Shown here: positions 44,581 through 60,933 of the stretch, in pieces
Layout: every line of letters begins with the position of its first letter
How positions within the stretch are numbered: the first letter of the stretch is position 1
Assembly (NCBI RefSeq): GCF_949628265.1
Contig: NC_088787.1
Span: 362,501-426,500, forward strand
Direction of reading: 5' to 3'
Source: Cloeon dipterum
Taxonomy: Eukaryota; Arthropoda; Insecta; Ephemeroptera; Baetidae
Length of the DNA stretch: 64,000 nt
Program-made: the position numbers and the translations under genes
The notes under the pieces: generated by a model
What the model saw: the letters and a program-made list of their open reading frames with translations, nothing else
Databases searched by the model: none
What the model was told of the DNA's origin: nothing

Positions 44581-44586
44581 TTTATT
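44581..44586 (-). terminator. Probable TMX1 poly(A) signal
   Basis: AATAAA on the minus strand, about 390 bp downstream of the TMX1 stop. It makes the two 3' ends nearly abut or overlap. Confidence 0.5.
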
Positions 44587-44972
44587 CCAACAACATTCGA
44601 CGTAATTGTTTAATTAATTAATTAATATTACTTATGATAAGAAAGCGTTGCGTGTTAATTGTCCTCATTACAGAGTCACGTACATTTCTCCTCTGCTAAC
44701 AATTTCATAAAAAAGGAATGGCTGTCGACAAGTAACAACATTGTTTTCCGATTGAACACGGTTATACAAAATTAATCATTATTACACGAGATAAAGCTTT
44801 CCTTAATTTCTTTTCCAAGGCAATCAATCTCCTCCGACCGGTTGGTTAATCGCAAAAAGGACGAAAGAAAAGTGTGCGTGCTTTCAAGCCGGATTATCGA
44901 AACGAGGGAGGGAGGGGAGGGGTCGAAGGGTGCGGAGGGGAGGACCAATCACTCAGCCTTGAATCACTGCAG

Positions 44973-47101
44973 TCAGTCGGCTCGCGGCGGCTTGCGGCGC
45001 CGCACGTTCCTCGGGCTGCCCTGCGCCGACGACGGCGCCGACGCCTGGCTGCCTTCCCCTTCCTCGCCGTCCTCGTCGGACGCCCCCTCCCCTTCCACCT
45101 CGTCGCCTTCCTCGTCCTCCTCGGCTTCCGAGCCGCTCGCACCGCCGACGCGATCGTCCTTGATCACGTCGTCGTCATCGTCCTCCTAATAAAACATACA
45201 AAAAAATTGGTTTTCAGCCGCCATCTTGCAGTTGGGCGCCATTTTTTTCTATAAGCTAAGGGAAGAATGATTTTTTCAACGTTTTAAGCTACTGATGCTT
45301 TATATAAATAGGCTTTTTTTCATTGCAAAGCTTTTTATACTTTCAAAACTTCAAAATGGAGTCGATCAGCGTCCGACCAATTGCGAATAGTAGAACAGAA
45401 TTGGCCGATATGGAATGAAGTCCATTAAAAGTCGATTTAAAACACGAAAATCGGAGAAAGCAGCAAGAATTCTTTGCCCAGAGAATTCTCGACGCTGATT
45501 GGCTAACGCTGAACGCACGTAAACAGCTCCCGCGGTTGCCTAGCAACAGCTTTGATGTTGTACTGAATTGCGCGGGAGAATCTGACATGCGCGTTGTCAG
45601 CCAATCAGCATCGAGGATTCTTCCAGCAAAGAATTCTTGCTGATTTGAGTGTTTTCATTAGGAATTAAACCATTTTGAATGTTTTAAAGCGATCAAACAT
45701 AGGTAGAAAGAGTTGATTAATCGATTTATAATACGTTGTCACCATTTTTGTAATATGGCATCGAAATTAATTCAGCAAAATACATTTAAGAGCACGATAC
45801 TATAATTTCGTCGTTAAATCATCGCTAGAGGATCGAAATTTTCGCCAGACGCTGTTGGCAGCCATATTTGCGCAGAACGACAAATAAAATTTCTTGCTTT
45901 TCTCATTGGCCAGACTCCACTAGGCGCCATTTTGACATGCGCACCAGCAACAAAATTAGAAAAGTGTCCAAAATATCGGGTTTTTCGCGTAAAAAAAGGG
46001 TTTGTACTCACCGGTTCGCTTTCCCCGCGATGGTCCGCAGCGCGGCTCGAAGGCTTAGGCGGGTAGATGCAGTCGATCACGCACACCAGCAGCTGAATCA
46101 CGAATTAAATAAATATCCAGCAAGGTTTCGAGGAAGGGAAAATTGTTACCAGGCCGAGGAGGGCGCCGACCAGGATGGTGAAGAGCGCGAAGATGAGGTA
46201 GCTGCCCCAGATGGGCAGGCCGTACGTCTCCATCAGGTGGTTGTGCACCGTCTGCGCGCCGAGAACGAAAGAAAATCAAAGCCGATTATGCAAAAGCGAA
46301 ACCCAATACGCGTGAATGTCAACTCGCGATGGGAAAACCATTCACGCAGCGCATTACAACTGAAGGAGGGGTTGTGACACGACTGACATTGCTTAATTTA
46401 AATAAACAAACGATGTGACGTAACGTTTTTTCGAATTACTTTCTAACCGGTCGGTTCCAGTAATTATTTTTCGATCGAACTTAATTAATTTTCAATCATT
46501 CTGACCCTGAGGACCATGGAGAGTTTGTAAAAGTGGGCGACGACGGACATCTGGAGCGAGTCGGGCGCCTTCCAGCCGGGAATCGGCTCGATTTCCTGCC
46601 ACTTGGCGTCCTCAACGAAGGACACAAAGTCCTCGAGCTTCCTGGCGCCGCGGTACTGCCGGAACTGGCCGTCGTGCACGCTGCAGAGCCGAAATTAATA
46701 AGTCAGAATGTCATAAATTCCAAGAGAAACGCACTGGAAGATGGTGGGCAGCGCGGTGACCATGAAGCGGCCGCTGAGGCCCACGTCCACGGTGACGTCG
46801 ATGTGGCCGACGCTGATGTCCAGGTCGTCCTGCCACTGCGCCAGCTCCTGCCACACGGGGCCCAGGTTCTTGCAGGCCGGACACCACGGCGCGAAGCTGC
46901 CGAGATGACAAGAAGCAAAATAAAACAAATTCGGATTCGGTTGCGGTTGGTTGGGCGGGCAACTCACAACTCGATCATCCAGTCGCCCTGCAGCATCTGC
47001 TCCCAGTTGTCCTCGTTCAGCTGCACGATGGTGGCCTGCTGCTTGGCCGCCGCGGCCGCCAGCCAACAGGCCAAAAACAGCAAGCACACGGCACGCGACA
47101 T
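44973..47101 (-). CDS. TMX1: Thioredoxin-related transmembrane protein 1 (TMX1-like)
   Basis: Six exons read right to left give 288 aa: 46968-47101, 46735-46896, 46506-46680, 46150-46251, 46012-46092 and 44973-45185. A signal peptide (about 1-19) is followed by a thioredoxin domain with active site W-C-P-A-C (C50, C53), the TMX1 signature, and ALPTIFH with the cis-proline. A membrane helix lies at about 170-200 (IWGSYLIFALFTILVGALLG). The cytosolic tail is very acidic (DDDDDV, EAEEDEEGDEVEGEG) and ends in a basic RRRK cluster. TMX1 is an ER-membrane disulfide oxidoreductase acting on membrane-bound clients. Length and topology agree with the family. The gene is head-to-head with DHX33 and tail-to-tail with bib. 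Confidence 0.92.
45450..45645. repeat. Repeat family D copy 4 (TMX1 intron)
   Basis: Ends agcagcaagaattctttgcc and its inverse near 45625, with the internal cgctgattggctaa / gccaatcagcatcg pair. It is close to 41725-41905 in sequence. Confidence 0.8.
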
Positions 47102-47664
47102 GCCTCTGTTTGCTGCGTCCTGTCTGTCTGACACCGACACCGACAACGCCTTCCTTCGCCACTGCGCCTCGAATACACTCTGCGCGCGCTGATTGGCTCG
47201 TCTGCCGCGCTCGACCAATCACAGCCCGGCGCGCTCTTCTCGAGAATTTTACGAGAATTTCAGAAATTTTTCATAATTCTTAGGATTCTTGGGATTGGTT
47301 TCGCTTGATTTTAATTAAATGCTTGCTAGAATTAGAATCTTATGAACTTTTCTTAACGTCAGAGTTTTAGTTTTTCAAATTTACGCCGTGTTTTGTGGAA
47401 AGTACGAAAAAAGTGGTGTGCACTAAGGAGTTGACACTTCAAACTCAAATCTTTGCCTTTTTCGCATTAAAATGATAAAAAAACCTCAACATAAACACTA
47501 AATATAAATATTTGGCATTAAAAATATTTAAATTTATTGAATAAAATTGATTTAAAGTTGAAATCTGAGTTATACGTTTTGCCTTCCGTCTGTACACCCC
47601 AGTCACCACCTGGTCAATTGTAAACAAACGCACGCGGCCGTCGTGTTTGTCTCCGTCCGTGCTC
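47102..47664. promoter_or_regulatory. Shared intergenic promoter region of TMX1 and DHX33
   Basis: 563 bp separate the two divergent start codons. Near TMX1 there are two oppositely oriented CCAAT boxes (gattggct at 47190-47197 and ccaatcac at 47214-47221) within GC-rich DNA. No TATA box is evident. Positions 47300-47560 are AT-rich. Confidence 0.6.
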
Positions 47665-51415
<3,751 letters not shown>

Positions 51416-51489
51416 CCACGCCCCTCCACCTGTGTACGATATTAAAATTGTATTATTAAAGAAAGTTTTTGTAAAGAATTTATCTTTTC

Positions 51490-51760
51490 TGTGTTAATGA
51501 TTTCAATTACGCATGCTCACAAGGATTTTAACGGTATTTTTAGTGTTTAGGGCATGCGCAGTAGCTCTTAGATAACCTCTCACGTGCGCAGTGAGGCTTA
51601 AAGGATTTCTGGAAGGAAACCATGTCTTTGAAGTTCAATTGCGCATGCGCGGGATGCACAGAAATGTTCTGCGCATCCTTTTGGCCGTTTTCAACTATTG
51701 ATCTTTGATTTAACAGCGACTCCAGCTTTTAAATTAACCAATCAGAAATTTCTACTAACT
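51490..51760. repeat. Repeat family I copy 1
   Basis: It contains acgcatgctcacaaggattt, tgtttagggcatgcgcagta, tgcgcagtgaggctt, gcgcatgcgcgggatgc and accaatcagaaatttctact. Two further units are at 57330-57715. Confidence 0.8.
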
Positions 51761-52629
51761 TTAAACAACAATTTATTGTCTATTTAATTCACTGCGCTGA
51801 GGTTATAGACCCCGGCGTGCGTGGAAGTCGCGCCGGTTGCCTAAACAGCTGGTGTCGAGGCAGCTGTAAATAAAGAGGAGAGACAGAAAAAAACAAACGG
51901 ATGCTGCGCGTCTGGAGTCTGGAGATGTGTGTTTCTCCTGTTGATTTGTGAGCGAGGGTCAAGCGTGCGCGGTTGTGTGTGTGTCGCGGATCGACCTTTG
52001 AAAGGTGCTTTCTCTGCGCGCACGGACATACGGCACTGGCAGTGAGAAGAAGCGCGATTGTGGGTTTCTGTGTTAATGGAATGAATGGACCGGCCATCGC
52101 GCGCTTGCTCGCGCTCTTCGTCGTCTGCGCGCGTTTCGGCGTTTTCTCTTTCATCCGTGGGAATGCATCTCGTCGGCCCAGGAGAAAAGATGTGTTTTTG
52201 CTGCACCTCAGGCGACTCGTGACAATAACAAACAACGTACACTCTATCGCTCCTAGCGAATTTATCCGCGCGCGCCGCAACCTCAAATTCTACACAATCA
52301 GAGAGAGTCTGTGAAAAAGTTTCTTTCTTCTCGCTTTCGTCACGAATTAATTTTTTCCCTTCCGAATCGGGCCGAAAATCGCATAGACGGAGAACTGTTT
52401 CTACGAAATTAAAAATGAAAAAAGGGAAAAAGGTCCAAACTGCCGAAAATAAATTTAAATCGGGCCTCACATTCCTGCTTCAGCCGCCAATTTGGATTTT
52501 CTCTGTTTTGAGTGCTTTATTTTTATACCAATTTCCACTAATAGTTCAAAAACGTCTTACTCTTGACGAAAATAACAAATTATTTGGAGAAAATGACCTT
52601 TTGACCCGAAAATATTAATTATTTCTTTG

Positions 52630-52880
52630 AAATGATGGTTTAAAAACAGGCAAATTCCTCGATTTGAGTGGAAAGCGTGAAATTCGCAATGAAAAAGGGA
52701 TCTATTTGCGCTCGGCGGAGGTCCGTGGACGTTCTGATTGGCCAACAACAACGTACACCACCGCTGGGCCAATCAGAGCCTCTGTGGTCCTCCGCCAAGC
52801 GAAAATAGATCCTCTCAAAACGGGAAATTCGTCTCAAAAGAATGCAACTGGCCGCCATCTTACAGCATAATTTAGTTCTG
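52630..52880. repeat. Repeat family A copy 2
   Basis: ctcggcggaggtccgtggac and tctgtggtcctccgccaagc arms. A partial third arm repeats at 53090-53165 (cttccgtggtcctccgccag). Confidence 0.8.
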
Positions 52881-53938
52881 GATTGAAATTAAATCAAAAT
52901 GGCTGCTTTGCTCAATCTTAAACCACTTTTAAAATCAAATTCAGAAAATGGCGGCATTCTTAAATAATGTTTTTGTCTATTCCGCCATCTTGGAATGTTT
53001 AAAATTCAGATTAGATTTTTCCTAGAGTCTGCGCAGCAAAGTTCTTTCGTGGTTAAATCAAGAAAATTACCAAATTCTTCCGTGGTCCTCCGCCAGGCGA
53101 AAATAGATCCACTCAAAACGGGAAATTCTTCTCAAAAGAGTGCAACAACGCCGCCATCTTGAAGAATAATTCAGTTCTGGGTCGAAATTTAAATGAAAAC
53201 GGCGGCGTTCTTGAAGAATTTTTTGATCATTTTTATTTATTCCAGTGAAAAATATTTTTTATCATTCCATCAAGCTTTTTTATGTAAAAAATTCGTGTCG
53301 GTTGTCATCAAGATTAGATTTGTTTTATCCTCTCTACGAATTTTAGCCGGGTTCAAGTTTGCTCGATCTTAACCGGAATTTACGGTAGTTGCGATGACAA
53401 AGGATGGGCTCGCCTCTCTCTCTCTCGCACAGGTGCGCCCATAAAATTCTTCATTTCCTCGAAGAGTCATCGCCGCGCGTTCAAGGAGTTTGAGGTGCCA
53501 GCCTTAACCCGACCTTCGGCGCAATTGTCGCGCATTCGCAAATTCCGGGTTGAAAGGCGCGAAAAAGCTTTAACACCTCATTAAAACGAAAAGAGAGCGA
53601 ATGGAGATGAGCAGCGCGCGGTTACGTCAGCCGCATAGCAGAGCATCTGCGCCCTGAGGTCGCCAGGTTGCGTCACCTTGGAAAGCAATCTGCACCTGAG
53701 CAGATGCCTCCGCTCCACTTCTAATCCGAATATATTCGCCGTCAGGGTCGCCCTGATTGCACCCGACGTCTTCACAGCTCCGCTCGCACCCTGAACCTGA
53801 GCAAGGTCGACACTTCTTTTTGCTTGCAAATTAATAAATAAGAAAGTGATTTTATTTATAGTGTTTTTTATTCAACTAAAAACCAGGAAAAAATCAATTT
53901 TTGCACTAAATTAATTTTGTAAAACACGAAAAAAAATT

Positions 53939-54314
53939 TTAAAGACCTTTGACGAGGTTTCTGAGCCCACCAATCGATTCCTGAGGGTCGAATTAGGTAG
54001 AATTGATATTTTTTCCGTTCAAAAGTCCAGCGCAACGTGCGAATTTTTTTCCCGCCAAAAGGATTTAACGTATTTTCGAGAACTGCGCATGCGTGAGAGC
54101 TGGTTTGAGCACTTGCAGAGAGACCGCCTGTAAAAATTACTCCTGTGTCTCATCCAGCCAGCTCTGACGCATGCGCAGTTCATATTGTTTTGGCGGGAAA
54201 AAAAGTTCGCACGTCGCAATGGACTTTTTTAACGGAAAAAATATCAATTCTACCTAATTCGACCCTGAGGAATCGATTGGTGGGCTCAGAAACCTCGTCA
54301 AAGACCGTCTTTAA
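53939..54314. repeat. Repeat family B copy 6 (best preserved)
   Basis: Bounded by TTAA at 53939-53942 and 54311-54314. Arms of about 70 bp start aaagac and include tttgacgaggtttctgagcc, and are nearly perfect inverses. Inner arms include ttttttcccgccaaaa and tgcgcatgcgtgagagctgg. Confidence 0.9.
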
Positions 54315-55559
54315 GCAATTCGAGTGAAAATAAAAGTGGCGGGGAAAAAATTCAGTTCAAGCGGTGAACCGTACGAAAAAAGCACGCGCATTCCATTATT
54401 TTTACTGCTTGGAAAGTAATTTCTTTTCGAAACGCGCAATTTTGTTTCTACTTTAAACGGTTGTGAATGAATTGTCGATTGACGAGGCAAATAATGGCGG
54501 GAATTTCCCAGAGGCAGAGAGAAATAAACGCGGGCGTGAGAGAGATGCTCTTCACGTGTCGATCTCCGTGCCACGATTGCAGTGCAGAAAGAGTTGTAAA
54601 AATGGTCGAGAGCGCATTGTCTCGCTCGTTCGCTGCCGAGCTGGCGGCCCTGCGTAAAATCGGAGGCAAAATTCAGGTCGTCTTTTTTGCGCTTCTCGCC
54701 TTGAATCGAATCGACTCGCGAAGAGAAAGAAATGCACGCTCTCGTCTCGTCTCGACTCGTCGTGACGACCGTCCGCCGAAATTAAAATTAATCAAGATAT
54801 TCGTTTGTTTTATGCATTCCACCGCTTTCTTTAATTTGACGGATTTGCGGTGACAAAATTTTCTCCTCGCGAAGAAAGAAAGTGGTTTTTCAGTGTAAAT
54901 AATTTATATAAAAATTTAAATGCGTGAAAGTGGCGCAATTGGGCAGAAAAAGAAGACGAGCGCGAGAATTAATTACGCGCGCCGGCGACGGGAGGCTAAT
55001 CGATTTATTGTGCGTTTAAAGAGGCAGGCACGACTCATTCGCTCCACATTCGCTAAAAATGGAGCAGGCACGATAAAATCGTTTGTACGTTCACTCTCTT
55101 CACTTACGCAATCGGATTCATCAGCCGCAGCTGTAGCGCTTAATTGAACGCCTGCCTAATTTGCAGCCAAGGATCCTCGCAGTTTGGAAAGAAGAAAATA
55201 AATTCGGCAAGGTTTATAGCGCGAATCATTCTCGCCAATCATCCCGCACTCAGACAAAGGTGAAACGCGTTTGAATAATCGCTGTTTATCTACTCTTACA
55301 GCCGCAATAATTCTCAATTCCAAGGCTTCCCACCAGCAGCAGTTTCGGCAAATAAATCGGGAATGAAAATTATTGCCTTGGAATTCAGACATTGAATCGA
55401 AGAAATATTTTATTTCTCAGGTTTTCCCGAATATTGCGGGGAAATCCCTGACAAACTCGTCGAGTAATTTAATTTTAAACTGCTAAAAAATGTTTAAAAC
55501 TCATCGTTTAGTCTGAATTTTCCTGGAAACTATAAAAAAATCACCGCGGACCGAGTTAG

Positions 55560-55800
55560 GATCTGTTTTGAAGCTGCGCAGTAAATTTGTGCGCATCTTA
55601 GGCATGCGCAGTGTGTTCAGATCGCTTCTTAATCTTAAAGGGAGGCCGAAACTCATCACTGCGCATGCGTGACCCGAATCAAAACCTTCTGCGCAGTCGT
55701 AAATCCCACTGGGAGACCTGGTTTTGATCTGTTGGTTTTCCCGCCGGTCAGAAGTCAATATGGCGTTGAAAAAATCAGGAGATCAGAAGCGTCGAAAAAG
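55560..55800. repeat. Repeat family C copy 4 (single unit, reverse)
   Basis: gaagctgcgcagtaaatttg, cactgcgcatgcgtgac, and then the tctgttggttttcccgcc block. Confidence 0.75.
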
Positions 55801-55977
55801 AGGCTAAGAATTTCCTTCCCACGTATTTTGTCTAAAATTCGACAATAAACGGTTGAAATGTAAAAAGCATTACTTTGGTGGTTTTAGATATGAATTTAGC
55901 GAAAAGAATAATCCAGCGACCACTCAGAGATCGAGACAGCAGCGCCGCAGTGACGTGAAACCGAAATGTTCATCGTC

Positions 55978-56110
55978 GAAACAGCTGAAGAAGGGGGCGT
56001 AACCGAGGAAATAATTAAATCGCGGCGCACCACGTGACCACGCCCCCTATGAGCGGCGTGCAGTGCCATATTGCATTCCCTCAGTTACGCCCCCCTTTTC
56101 GGGCATTTTT
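55978..56110. repeat. Repeat family H copy 2
   Basis: aacagctgaagaagggggcg, central gcgcaccacgtgaccacgcc, and an inverse right arm ttacgccccccttttcggg. Confidence 0.7.
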
Positions 56111-57329
56111 AAAACCTTAAAACGCGAACGCAACTGTTTTTATAATTTAAAATGAAATTCCAGTGCTAAACGAATTAAAATAAATAAATCTCTTGGTCTT
56201 TGGGAGCGAAAGTGACGGTTATTTTGGGCTGACATGAGCGCAGAGAAATGGGAAAATAGCTTAATAAATAAAAGAGTCTTTAACGAACGAACGAACGAAC
56301 GTGTCTGCGGGCGAAAGAATAAGAAAAGGATGGCTATATTTGTGTCTGCTGCAAATAAGCCGCGAACAAAGAAAAAGAAAGTGGAATTTGGCCGTGGGTG
56401 CCGAGCGAGCGAGCGGGGAGAAAGCAAATAAGAGAAGCACAAAAGCCAAGGAAAACAAGTCGCTGCTCCTTTTACAGCCATTTCGTCTCGCGCGCAAATT
56501 GCCCAAATTAAATTCAATCTTCGACTCCTTCCTGGTCTGCTTTTAATTTTCGCAGTCACGCGCGAAAAGCGGCGATTTTCGCAATAAATTATTCGATTTG
56601 AAACTAGGATAAACACAAAGTCAGGTCGTGTGTGAGAACGAACGCGCGGCCGGCGCGCTCGCAACAATGGCAAAAAATAACAATCATTTTACATCATGCA
56701 CTCGAAGCAGTTGCACATTTGCAGCTTGCGTCACTCAAATTTCCTTCTTTATACAGATTTATTTATTTATTCTCCTAAGAGAAGAAGGCCGCGCGCGTCC
56801 AGACAAATATTAGAAGAAAGCGCAGCTTTTTATTTCGAAGGTTTTGCTCATTAGAAAAATAAATAAATGTGCAGTTCGACCGCGAGCGAGCGAATCGATC
56901 GGATTGTTTTGGCGGTCGGCGGCGGCACGATTTTTTTTATTCCAGAGTTAAATTAAAGAGGTCGTTCACTCCATTAGATAAATTTGGTCATTTCGCGTTG
57001 CCGACGAGCGATGGCTGACTGGCTGCACGCACGCTGACCTAGCTCAACCTTCGTTAGACTAATTGGCCTTCCCCGGTTAGTTCCGAGCCTTCGCTTTTAT
57101 TGTTCCTTTTCCTTTTCTAGAACAACAATACATTTGACATCGATTCGATCGAGGAAAGTTTCGTTTAATTTTTTATTCTAGACTGGGACGTTCAAAAAGC
57201 ATCAATTATTAATTTTTATACAATTAAATTGGAATATTTCCTGATTTTTGTCTTCGATTTGTTTGAAAATGTCGGCAAAATATATGAAAATATTAAAATT
57301 GTATTATAAATAAAGCTTTTATACTGAAT

Positions 57330-57715
57330 TTCTCTTTGCGCATGCTTATAACGATTTTAACGGGTTTTTTAGGGTTATAGAGCATGCGCAGTAGCTCTTG
57401 AATCATCTCACACATGCGCAGTGACGATTTTTAAATTTCCTGGCAGGTAATTCTCTATCAGTGGTCAACTGCGCATGCGTTACGGTGACTGGAAGCTAAT
57501 GCGCACGCTAATAATGATTTTTACGGGTTTTTTAGTGTTTAGGGCATGCGCAGTTGCTCTTGAGTAATCTCACATGTGCGCAGTGAGGTTTGTTAGGTTT
57601 CTTGGCGGGAAAATGTGTATTTGTTTAAAATGCGCATGTGCGGGATGCGCAGAATTCTTCTGCGCATCCTTTCTAACAGTGACTGGAGCTTTTAAATTGA
57701 CCAATCAGACATTTC
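57330..57715. repeat. Repeat family I copies 2 and 3 (tandem)
   Basis: Two consecutive units start at about 57343 and 57510. Each has gggttttttagngtta/ttta-type sequence, gcatgcgcagt and (a/t)gtgcgcagtga, ending in the same accaatcagacatttctact as copy 1. Confidence 0.8.
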
Positions 57716-58869
57716 TACTCCATTTTTCTCCATTTCTGGCACTGCTAATAAGTTCAGAGAATTAAATTATTTGTTTTTATTAAAATAAGTTTAAATATTT
57801 CCTGATTTTTTTTAAATTCCTGCTGAAATTCCCCCATTTTTTAATTTAAAACCATTGAAATCCGTACAATAGGAGTTTAAATAATGATTATTCCGGTGAA
57901 ATTACGTTTGTTTGTTTGAGGCAAGAATTAATTAATTAATTTAAAGTGAAAACTGCATTTTAATTGCGGCTGCGGCGGCGGAAGCGCGCATCCATATTGA
58001 TCGAGTTTCTCGCTTCTCACCGTGCGTCCGAAATTGTTGCTCGGCGGTTCCTTTTCCGCCGAGCGCTGAATTTTTCGAGCGAAATGGAAAGCCGCGATTG
58101 AAATGCGCGTCACGCGTGCAAGGTGGACAATAAAGAATAAAATGAAATTCCAGCGGCGTCGTGCTGTCACCCAAGGCTCGCTGGCGCGCTCGTCTCCTTT
58201 TCATTACGTGATCGGCCGACAGCAGCCGCGCGTTCGAAAAGTGAAAATAACTAGTTTTGATTTTATCGAGACGCGCACTTCCTTCCTTCCAAATAGATTC
58301 GATAGTCTCGCTCCGCAGCCATTTTCCTATGAACCTTTAGAGGAAATGCAGCAACGATTTCTTTTTTTTTTCTAATGCAGAGAATTTTCTGGAATCAAAT
58401 AAAATTAAATCTAGTCGCAGGAGGGACAATTAACATTGTTTTTTACCTTGACATGAAATTTGTTTGTAGAATAAATTCTAAGACAAGTGCGACAGTGTTA
58501 ATTTACTACAAATTTTGTCAATGCCGAACGCCGTCTTCCAAAATAAAAAATTAAAAATATTCCCTAATATGGAAATTGCGTTTAAAATTGTTTAATTTTA
58601 GCCGTTTATTTATTTTTCTAATTTCACGTGTGACGATTTGAACCCGAATAAATAGACAAAAACCACCCCTTCATCCCGAATTGTTGCACAAGATTGAGTA
58701 ATTTAATTCGGGCTCGGCGCGGTGGGTGCAAAGGTTGGCTGCTCAGGGTCCATCCCTACCCTGGCGATCGGTGAGGCAGGCATAAGGATCGGCTGCGCGC
58801 GCGTGGTGGCGTGGGTAACGGGTTAAATTTTTTCCTCTCTCGGCGCGCTGGGGCCAAAGTAGGCCGCGG

Positions 58870-58952
58870 TATAAAGCGGCGGCCGCGCAGAGAGGGGCAC
58901 CACTTGCAAACTCAATTTCGAGAGGATCACTTCGTCCGTCCCTCACGCACAC
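58870..58952 (+). promoter_or_regulatory. TATA box and 5' UTR exon of the C-type lectin gene
   Basis: TATAAA at 58870-58875 predicts a start near 58900. The untranslated exon ends at 58952 with the strong donor GTAAGT. It splices over about 1.25 kb to the acceptor at 60206-60207. Confidence 0.75.
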
Positions 58953-59767
58953 GTAAGTACCAGTACCCGCGTACTCGTCGAAAGGTGTTTTCTTTCACAA
59001 CAAACCGCAGTGCAGAGCGTGCGTGCGTGCGTTCATTTCCCGGGAAATAAAAGAGCAGGCCACGGGGCCGGCCTTTTACGGACAAAGCCGCTTTTTTTGT
59101 TTGTTTAATCTTTTCGGAGAGCGAAGAAGAAGAAGACGCGCTCGTGAGTCCCGTTTGTGCCACTGACCCGTCGCCGGAGCGCGTTAACGGGACCGCGGTC
59201 CAAGGTCTCGCACGCCTCCTCAAATTTTTTTAGTTTAGTTTTTCCCCCTGCGAAAAACCCATCCGGGACGGGTTTTTCGGAAAAACCCCCGTTTTGATTG
59301 GAATGCGAACGGTAGATAATTTATTTGGGCAACTCCTTAAATTCCTTCGGCAGCCGCAATTAACTCTCGAGAAGCAATTATTGCTCGTCTTCCGAGAAGG
59401 AGTAGGTGGAGTCGTGCATTTATTTATTTTCTCCTCGGCGCGTCTTCCTTCGACAAACAAGGTGCGCGCGCGACTTTCTACCATTCAATTACGCTCCTTT
59501 TTCAGCCACGCAAACAAAGAATTTTATGCAAATGCGTGGCCGACGGCTGTCGACAACTCCAATTGGCACGCACGCACGCTCGTTTACCGTTCGGACGCGT
59601 CTTCGCTTCACGACCATGCCCAAATCGGCCCGGAAACCAAAATAACGGAGTTTCTCCATTCCTAATCTCGTCTATTCCAAATTAACTCGCTAATAAGAAA
59701 ATTTCTGTTTTAAAAAAATGATAAATTCATGGATTGACGCTCCAGAAATAATTAATTTAATTTTTTT

Positions 59768-60190
59768 TTGCTGACGTAACAAACCACGCATGCGTCAAGT
59801 CGTGTTTTTTAGCAAAGCAGCGCGGCGACCAATCAGATTCGCCAGCTCTCTAGGCTCCCTAGCGAGCAACACTCTAAAAAGAGGAGTTTTAAGAGGAGTG
59901 TAAGTTAAGGAGTAGTAGAGTATCAGCTCTGATGCCTTAGTCTCCTTCTAGTATCTACTCTCCTTTTCTTACACTCTAATGTGGGCGTGGTCGTCGTGAG
60001 CAAAGAACTCCTCTCTCTAGAGTGTTGCTCGCTAGGGGGCCTAGAGAGCTGGCGAATCTGATTGGTCGTCGCGCTGCTTTGCTACAAAACACGACACTTG
60101 ACGCATGCGCAGTTTTAATTTAGCCTCAATTTCCGTGACATTCGCATGGTATCATAAAAATCGTGATTTTTACGAACGCAACGGGTCTAA
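59768..60190. repeat. Repeat family F copy 2, in the lectin 5' intron
   Basis: It shares gctgacgtaacaaaccacgc, the accaatcagattcgccagct inverted arms and the right end gaacgcaacgggtcta with 33106-33663. The outer left arm is missing. Its right end is about 16 bp before the splice acceptor of the coding exon. Confidence 0.88.
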
Positions 60191-60209
60191 TAAATCTTGT
60201 TCCTCAGGA

Positions 60210-60933
60210 ATGATGCTGCGGGAGTGCGTTCTGGTGCTGGTGTTGGTGGCGGCGGCTGCGTTGGCGCAGCGGCGGTTGGCGCTGCCGGACGCGCGTTCGT
60301 GCGCGAGCCGCGTGCGCCACACGACCTTCCGCGACTCTCGCGGCGTCTCGCACTCGTACTTCTTCAGCTGGGAGCACGGCCCGACGCGCAGCATCGAGGT
60401 CGACTGGCTGGACGCGCGCAACATCTGCAGACGCCACTGCATGGACGCCGTGTCGCTCGAGACGCCCCAGGAGAACGAGTTCATCAAGCAGCGCGTCGCC
60501 CGCGGCGGCGTCAAGTGAGTGAAATCAGTTTTTCTCGCGATTTTTGGCGTTTATTAATTATTTTTCTTCTCAACTCAGGTACATCTGGACGTCCGGGCGC
60601 AAGTGCAACTTCAACGGCTGCGACCGCGCCGACCTGCAGCCGACGAACGTGAACGGCTGGTTCTGGTCGGGCTCCGGCGCCAAGATCGGCCCGACGAACC
60701 AGCGCAACTCGGGCGACTGGTCGGCCACCGGCGGCTTCAACCAGCCGCAGCCGGACAACCGCGAGTCGGCGCAGGGCAACGACGAGTCGTGCCTGTCCAT
60801 CCTGAACAACTTCTACAACGACGGACTCAAGTGGCACGACGTCGCCTGCCACCACAAGAAGCCGTTCGTCTGCGAGGACTCGGAGGAGCTGCTCAACTTC
60901 GTCTCGTCCCGCAACCCCGGCATCCGTCTCTGA
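60210..60933 (+). CDS. Clect27: Secreted C-type lectin (Clect27/Schlaff-like)
   Basis: Coding exons 60210-60514 and 60579-60933 give 219 aa. A signal peptide (about 1-20) precedes a single C-type lectin domain: WLDARNICRRHCMDAVSLET, YIWTSGRKCNFNGC, the sugar-site QPD (159-161, galactose-type), and WHD (187-189) in place of WND, closing with KPFVCED. The sequence matches the strongly conserved insect Clect27 group, known in Drosophila as Schlaff, an epidermal protein needed for cuticle integrity. I assign this by recognition of conserved segments, so the symbol is provisional. A 5' UTR exon at about 58900-58952 and a TATA promoter lie upstream. Poly(A) signal AATAAA is at 61002-61007. An MM start leaves a one-residue ambiguity. 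Confidence 0.88.

Larger units (their letters stand above)
51416..58868. other. Intergenic, repeat-rich region between DHX33 and the C-type lectin gene
   Basis: It holds families I (51490-51760, 57330-57715), A (52630-52880, 53090-53165), B (53939-54314), C (55560-55800) and H (55978-56110). Other stretches (51800-52600, 53400-53850, 54320-55550, 56120-57300, 57720-58860) have no coding region that I can support. Four copies of aacg (gaacgaacgaacgaacg) lie near 56286. DNA upstream of 58868 is presumably the lectin promoter region. Confidence 0.5.

Noticed and set aside
51789-52470. Long minus-strand open frames upstream of 52500
   Set aside because: Arg/Ser-rich, low complexity, no family signature and no acceptable splice context; probably chance frames in GC-balanced DNA.
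53581-53829. Minus-strand 82-residue frame
   Set aside because: No homology that I recognise, no signal peptide and no splice partners.
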